Shown piece by piece: positions 60,832 through 64,000 of a stretch of 64,000 nucleotides of DNA. The position numbers were made by a program, and so were the translations under genes. This DNA comes from JBGSKY01 sp041740995 (lineage in GTDB: Bacteria; Planctomycetota; Planctomycetia; Pirellulales; Pirellulaceae). The stretch spans positions 62,001 to 126,000 of the forward strand of contig JBGSKY010000274.1 of assembly GCA_041740995.1 (NCBI GenBank), given 5' to 3'. The notes under the pieces are model-generated. The model was given only the letters and a program-made list of their open reading frames with translations, was not told the DNA's origin and made no database searches. Each line of letters opens with the position of its first letter. Within the stretch, counting starts at the first letter, position 1.

Positions 60832-62607
60832 ATGCTTCGCGCTCTAATCACTATTGGTCTGTTCTCATCGGTATTTTCAAATTGCATTGCAGTTGAACTG
60901 CCGACCGGTGGCGCACCTTTGGTCGACAAAGGCACAGTCATCGATCAATTAAATGTTCGGCTGCAAAACGACACTTTCGGGTCGCACAAGTTTGAAGAGG
61001 TTGAGCATCCAGAGTTTGATCGAGTGCTGAAGATCAATCTAAATAAGCAGCCTAAGAATACTTGGGATACGGCCTTCGGTTTGCCGGTGGCGGGACCGGT
61101 TGCTCAAGGGGATTTGTTATTGGTCGGCTTCTGGCTGCGAGGCAAGTCGGCTAGCGGAGTCGGCGGCGCAATTGCCGAGTTCGTGTTTGAAAAGAGTTCC
61201 GAACCCTATACCAAGAGTACGCAATTCTTGGCCGAATCGCCAAGCGATGGATCGTGGGAGCATTATTGGGTTCGTTTTCGCAGCCTAGAAGATTATCCCA
61301 AAGGCGGAGCGGTACTAAATTTTCAGATTGGTTACCAACCTGAATCGATGGAATTTGCTGGACTAGAGGCATGGAATTTTGGACAGTCGACGCACGAGGA
61401 ATCCTTGCCCGTCACCGAGTTGACTTATGCCGGTCGGTCGTCAGACGCAGCGTGGCGCAAGGCGGCGGCAGATCGAATTGAGAAGCAACGCAAAGCCAAC
61501 TTTACGATGACGATTCGCGACGCCAATGGTCGAACAAAACCAGGTGCGCGGGTGTCAGTTAAACTGGACCGTCATGCATTCGATTTTGGCACGGCCGTTT
61601 CAGTCGAAATGTTGACTGGTTCCGGTGAAGACAATGATCGCTATCGCGAAACGTTTGAACGCTATTTCAATTCGGCAACGATTGAGAATGGTTTGAAATG
61701 GAAAAGTTGGGATGACCAGTCGACGCATGATGCAACCATAGAAGCTCTCAAACGTCTACAAGCAAAACGAATTCCGACGCGTGGACATGTGATGGTCTGG
61801 CCCGGATTCGGTAATTCGCCAGATTGGATCTCTTCGATTGTCGACCGTCCCGTAGCGTTAGGCAAAGTAATCGATATGCATATTCGAGAAATGGGATACG
61901 CAACGCAGGGATTAGTCCGAGATTGGGATGTGCTCAATGAAGCGTTCGACAATGTGGACTTGACCGCCGCTTTGGGTGACGAAGCGATGATCAACTGGTT
62001 CAAGGTCGCAGATAAAGTAGCTCCAGGGGTTGATCTTTACTACAACGATTATGCATCACTTGTTCGCGGCGGCTTTCCCACAGCACACAAAGAACACTTC
62101 ACAAAAACGGTTCGTTACTTGAAAGAAAACGGCGCACCGATTGATGGGATCGGGGTCCAAGGACACTTCGGTACACTGCTAACATCGCCAGAGCGAATGC
62201 TTGCCGAACTAGATCGACTGCAAGAATTGGGTCTGAAGATTTTAATCACTGAATTTGACGTTGAAGTAGCTGGAAAGTCGTTGCAATCCGATTTTACACG
62301 CGACTTCTTGACCGTTTGTTTTTCGCACCCAGCAGTCGTGGGCGTGTTGACTTGGGGATTCTGGGAGGGCGCGCATTGGAAACCCGATGCCGCGCTGTTC
62401 ACGAAAGATTGGACGCCGACGGCAGTTGGCGAGCAATGGATTCGAATGACTCAACAAGAATGGACAACTGAACTCGATTTGGTCGCGGATGACAACGGCG
62501 AAGTCAGCTTCCGCGGATTCTTGGGCGAATACATCGTTCGCACTGACGGAAATGAGATTCGCTTTAAAGCGGATGCGAGTAATCGACTGCAAGCGATCAC
62601 CAAGTAG
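60832..62607 (+). CDS. exported GH10 endo-1,4-beta-xylanase
   Basis: From the ATG at 60832 the protein has 591 residues. A signal peptide (LRALITIGLFSSVFSNCIA) is followed by a carbohydrate-binding-like beta domain (about 30-190) and a GH10 TIM barrel. Visible marks are RGHVMVWPGF on strand 3, the acid/base Glu370 in WDVLNEAFDN and the nucleophile Glu474 in LITEFDV, with LTWGFWEGAHW near the end. It cleaves xylan to xylooligosaccharides outside the cytoplasm. The C-terminal 60 residues may form another beta strand set. The GTG four codons upstream is less likely. Confidence 0.94.
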   Translation: MLRALITIGLFSSVFSNCIAVELPTGGAPLVDKGTVIDQLNVRLQNDTFGSHKFEEVEHPEFDRVLKINLNKQPKNTWDTAFGLPVAGPVAQGDLLLVGFWLRGKSASGVGGAIAEFVFEKSSEPYTKSTQFLAESPSDGSWEHYWVRFRSLEDYPKGGAVLNFQIGYQPESMEFAGLEAWNFGQSTHEESLPVTELTYAGRSSDAAWRKAAADRIEKQRKANFTMTIRDANGRTKPGARVSVKLDRHAFDFGTAVSVEMLTGSGEDNDRYRETFERYFNSATIENGLKWKSWDDQSTHDATIEALKRLQAKRIPTRGHVMVWPGFGNSPDWISSIVDRPVALGKVIDMHIREMGYATQGLVRDWDVLNEAFDNVDLTAALGDEAMINWFKVADKVAPGVDLYYNDYASLVRGGFPTAHKEHFTKTVRYLKENGAPIDGIGVQGHFGTLLTSPERMLAELDRLQELGLKILITEFDVEVAGKSLQSDFTRDFLTVCFSHPAVVGVLTWGFWEGAHWKPDAALFTKDWTPTAVGEQWIRMTQQEWTTELDLVADDNGEVSFRGFLGEYIVRTDGNEIRFKADASNRLQAITK

Positions 62608-62631
62608 GTACCAGAGATTGCAAGCGGCGAA

Positions 62632-64000
62632 TTATGCAATGATGTCATGCACGACGTCGCCGTGTACGTCGGTCAAGCGAAATCGGCGGCCTTGAAACTT
62701 GTAAGTCAATCGTTTGTGATCGACACCCACAGTGTGAAGAATTGTCGCGTTCAAGTCGTGAACGTGAACTCCATTTTCGGTGATGTTGTATCCAAAATCG
62801 TCCGTCTGGCCGTACACCGTCCCGGGCTTGATTCCGCCACCGGCCATCCACATTGTAAAGCATCGAGGGTGATGGTCGCGGCCGTAATTGTCAGCGGTTA
62901 ACACGCCTTGCGAATATGCCGTGCGTCCAAATTCACCGCCCCAAATTACCAGCGTGTCATTCAACATGCCGCGTTGCTTTAAGTCTTTGACAAGCGCAGC
63001 GGACGCTTGGTCAACGTCTCTGGCCTGACCAGTGATTCCTTTTGGAAGGTTTGCGTGTTGGTCCCAGCCCTGGTGGTACAACTGAATGAAGCGAACATTC
63101 TTTTCAGCGAGTCTTCGCGCAAGCAAGCAGTTGGCTGCAAACGTGCCGGGCTTCTTTGAATCTGGCCCGTACATCTCAAAAATACTTTCGGGTTCATCAG
63201 ATAGATCGGTCACCGACGGAACGCTAGTCTGCATACGAAACGCCATTTCGTATTGAGCGATCCGCGACTCGATTTCCGGATCGAGTTCATTGACGTATTG
63301 ATGAGCGTTCATTGCGTTGACCGAATCGAGGAACGCTCGGCGGCGCGAACGCTCGACGCCTTCTGGATTGGATAGGTACAAAACCGGTTCGGCCCCTGCT
63401 CGGAATCGAATCCCCTGGTACTTGCTGTCTAAGAATCCCGAGCCCCACAATCGTGCGTACAAAGGTTGTCCGCCTTTATTGGCCGAAGCCATCACGATAA
63501 AGGAAGGCAGGTCTTCATTCTCTGAACCCAAACCATACGAGAGCCAAGCACCAAGCGACGGGCGACCAGCGATTTGTGATCCGGTCTGAAACATCGTGAT
63601 CGCTGGGTCGTGATTTATCGCTTCGGTATACATCGACCGAACAAAGCAAACGTCGTCGACAATCTCTCGGTGATAGGGCAGCAATTCACTCAGCCACGCA
63701 CCCGAGTTGCCGTACTGAGCGAACTCAAAATGACTGCCCGCTAGCGGAAGCGACGATTGGTTGCCTGACATCCCCGTCAACCGCTGAGTTCCGCGAATTG
63801 TCGCTGGAAGATCTTCGCCATTCCGCTCGTTCAAAAGCGGCTTATAGTCAAACAAATCTTGCTGCGCAGGACCACCGGATTGAACCAAGTAGATGACCCG
63901 CTTGGCTGTCGGGCGATGGTGTGTTTGGCCCAGGAGTGATCCGCTTGGCAGTTCGTTTGGGGACAGTGTGAGATCGACACCCAACGCGCGATCGCGAGTG
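62632..64000 (-). CDS. DUF1501 protein, second copy, N-terminus off window
   Basis: About 455 codons are inside the window, and the frame stays open to the right edge, so the Tat signal lies beyond it. Motifs parallel the first copy: RVIYLVQSGGPAQQDLFDYKPLL, LLARRLAEKNVRFIQLYHQG, WGGEFGRTAYSQG and GRDHHPRCFTMWMAGGGIKPG. The gene is convergent with the xylanase (24 bp apart). A PSCyt1-DUF1549-DUF1553 partner would be expected further right. Confidence 0.92.
   Translation of the reverse strand, partial: TRDRALGVDLTLSPNELPSGSLLGQTHHRPTAKRVIYLVQSGGPAQQDLFDYKPLLNERNGEDLPATIRGTQRLTGMSGNQSSLPLAGSHFEFAQYGNSGAWLSELLPYHREIVDDVCFVRSMYTEAINHDPAITMFQTGSQIAGRPSLGAWLSYGLGSENEDLPSFIVMASANKGGQPLYARLWGSGFLDSKYQGIRFRAGAEPVLYLSNPEGVERSRRRAFLDSVNAMNAHQYVNELDPEIESRIAQYEMAFRMQTSVPSVTDLSDEPESIFEMYGPDSKKPGTFAANCLLARRLAEKNVRFIQLYHQGWDQHANLPKGITGQARDVDQASAALVKDLKQRGMLNDTLVIWGGEFGRTAYSQGVLTADNYGRDHHPRCFTMWMAGGGIKPGTVYGQTDDFGYNITENGVHVHDLNATILHTVGVDHKRLTYKFQGRRFRLTDVHGDVVHDIIA

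Overview
The window comes from a planctomycete, most likely of the Pirellulales type. Evidence for this is two DUF1501 genes, a PSCyt1-DUF1549-DUF1553 protein encoded beside one of them, a DUF1559 pseudopilin-like protein, a DUF1571 protein, exported WD40-metacaspase and von Willebrand factor A (VWA) proteins, a secretin-N repeat protein, a PEP-CTERM protein, moderate GC content and weak Shine-Dalgarno signals. There is no rRNA, no CRISPR array and no intact insertion sequence. One tRNA gene, tRNA-Pro(GGG), is present with a strong hairpin behind it.

Layout. 1-13.6 kb, minus strand: a partial aromatic/aspartate aminotransferase, a YfhO-like membrane protein, an atpC with no atpD next to it, a large secretin-N protein, SlyX, a divergent RNase HII-like protein, membrane and zinc-ribbon proteins, FtsY, YacG and a PAP2 phosphatase. 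13.8-21.4 kb, plus strand: a run of poorly known genes (174-aa protein, DUF1571, 276-aa protein, a shortened and catalytically dead F1-ATPase beta-like protein, a SAM methyltransferase, and an exported WD40-metacaspase carrying an EF-hand loop). 21.4-31 kb: an enoyl-CoA hydratase and QueE, tRNA-Pro, two exported proteins in a pair, a lipase-like lipoprotein and an exported protein. 31-35.1 kb, minus strand: a compact five-gene cassette (six-cysteine exported peptide, membrane-anchored exported protein, C39 peptidase-rhodanese fusion, MauE, DUF1559 pseudopilin) driven from a candidate promoter whose -35/-10 spacer contains ten consecutive C residues. 35.3-46 kb: a glycosyltransferase broken at an A7 run, hemolysin III, the DUF1501/PSCyt1 pair, a GH18 protein and a VWA protein. 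46-53.5 kb: a PEP-CTERM protein and a peptidoglycan amino-sugar salvage locus (murQ, BadF-type kinase, divergent sodium:solute symporter, and an AmiE-like/NamZ fusion split by a frameshift in a CG repeat). 53.7-64 kb: a large VWA membrane protein, a xylan/xylonate block (YjhG/YagF dehydratase, Gfo/Idh/MocA oxidoreductase, GH10 xylanase), a decayed Rpn-type nuclease gene and a second, partial DUF1501 gene.

What stands out. The 31-35 kb cassette pairs a small cysteine-rich secreted peptide with redox and protease functions and a promoter that looks built for slipped-strand phase variation, as in Neisseria porA and opc. I consider it the best candidate for an undescribed system. The F1-beta-like protein, the methyltransferase-metacaspase pair and the inverted pair of REP-like palindromes at the stop codon of the 10.46 kb gene are the next most interesting. 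All functional calls rest on reading motifs by eye; no database search was run.
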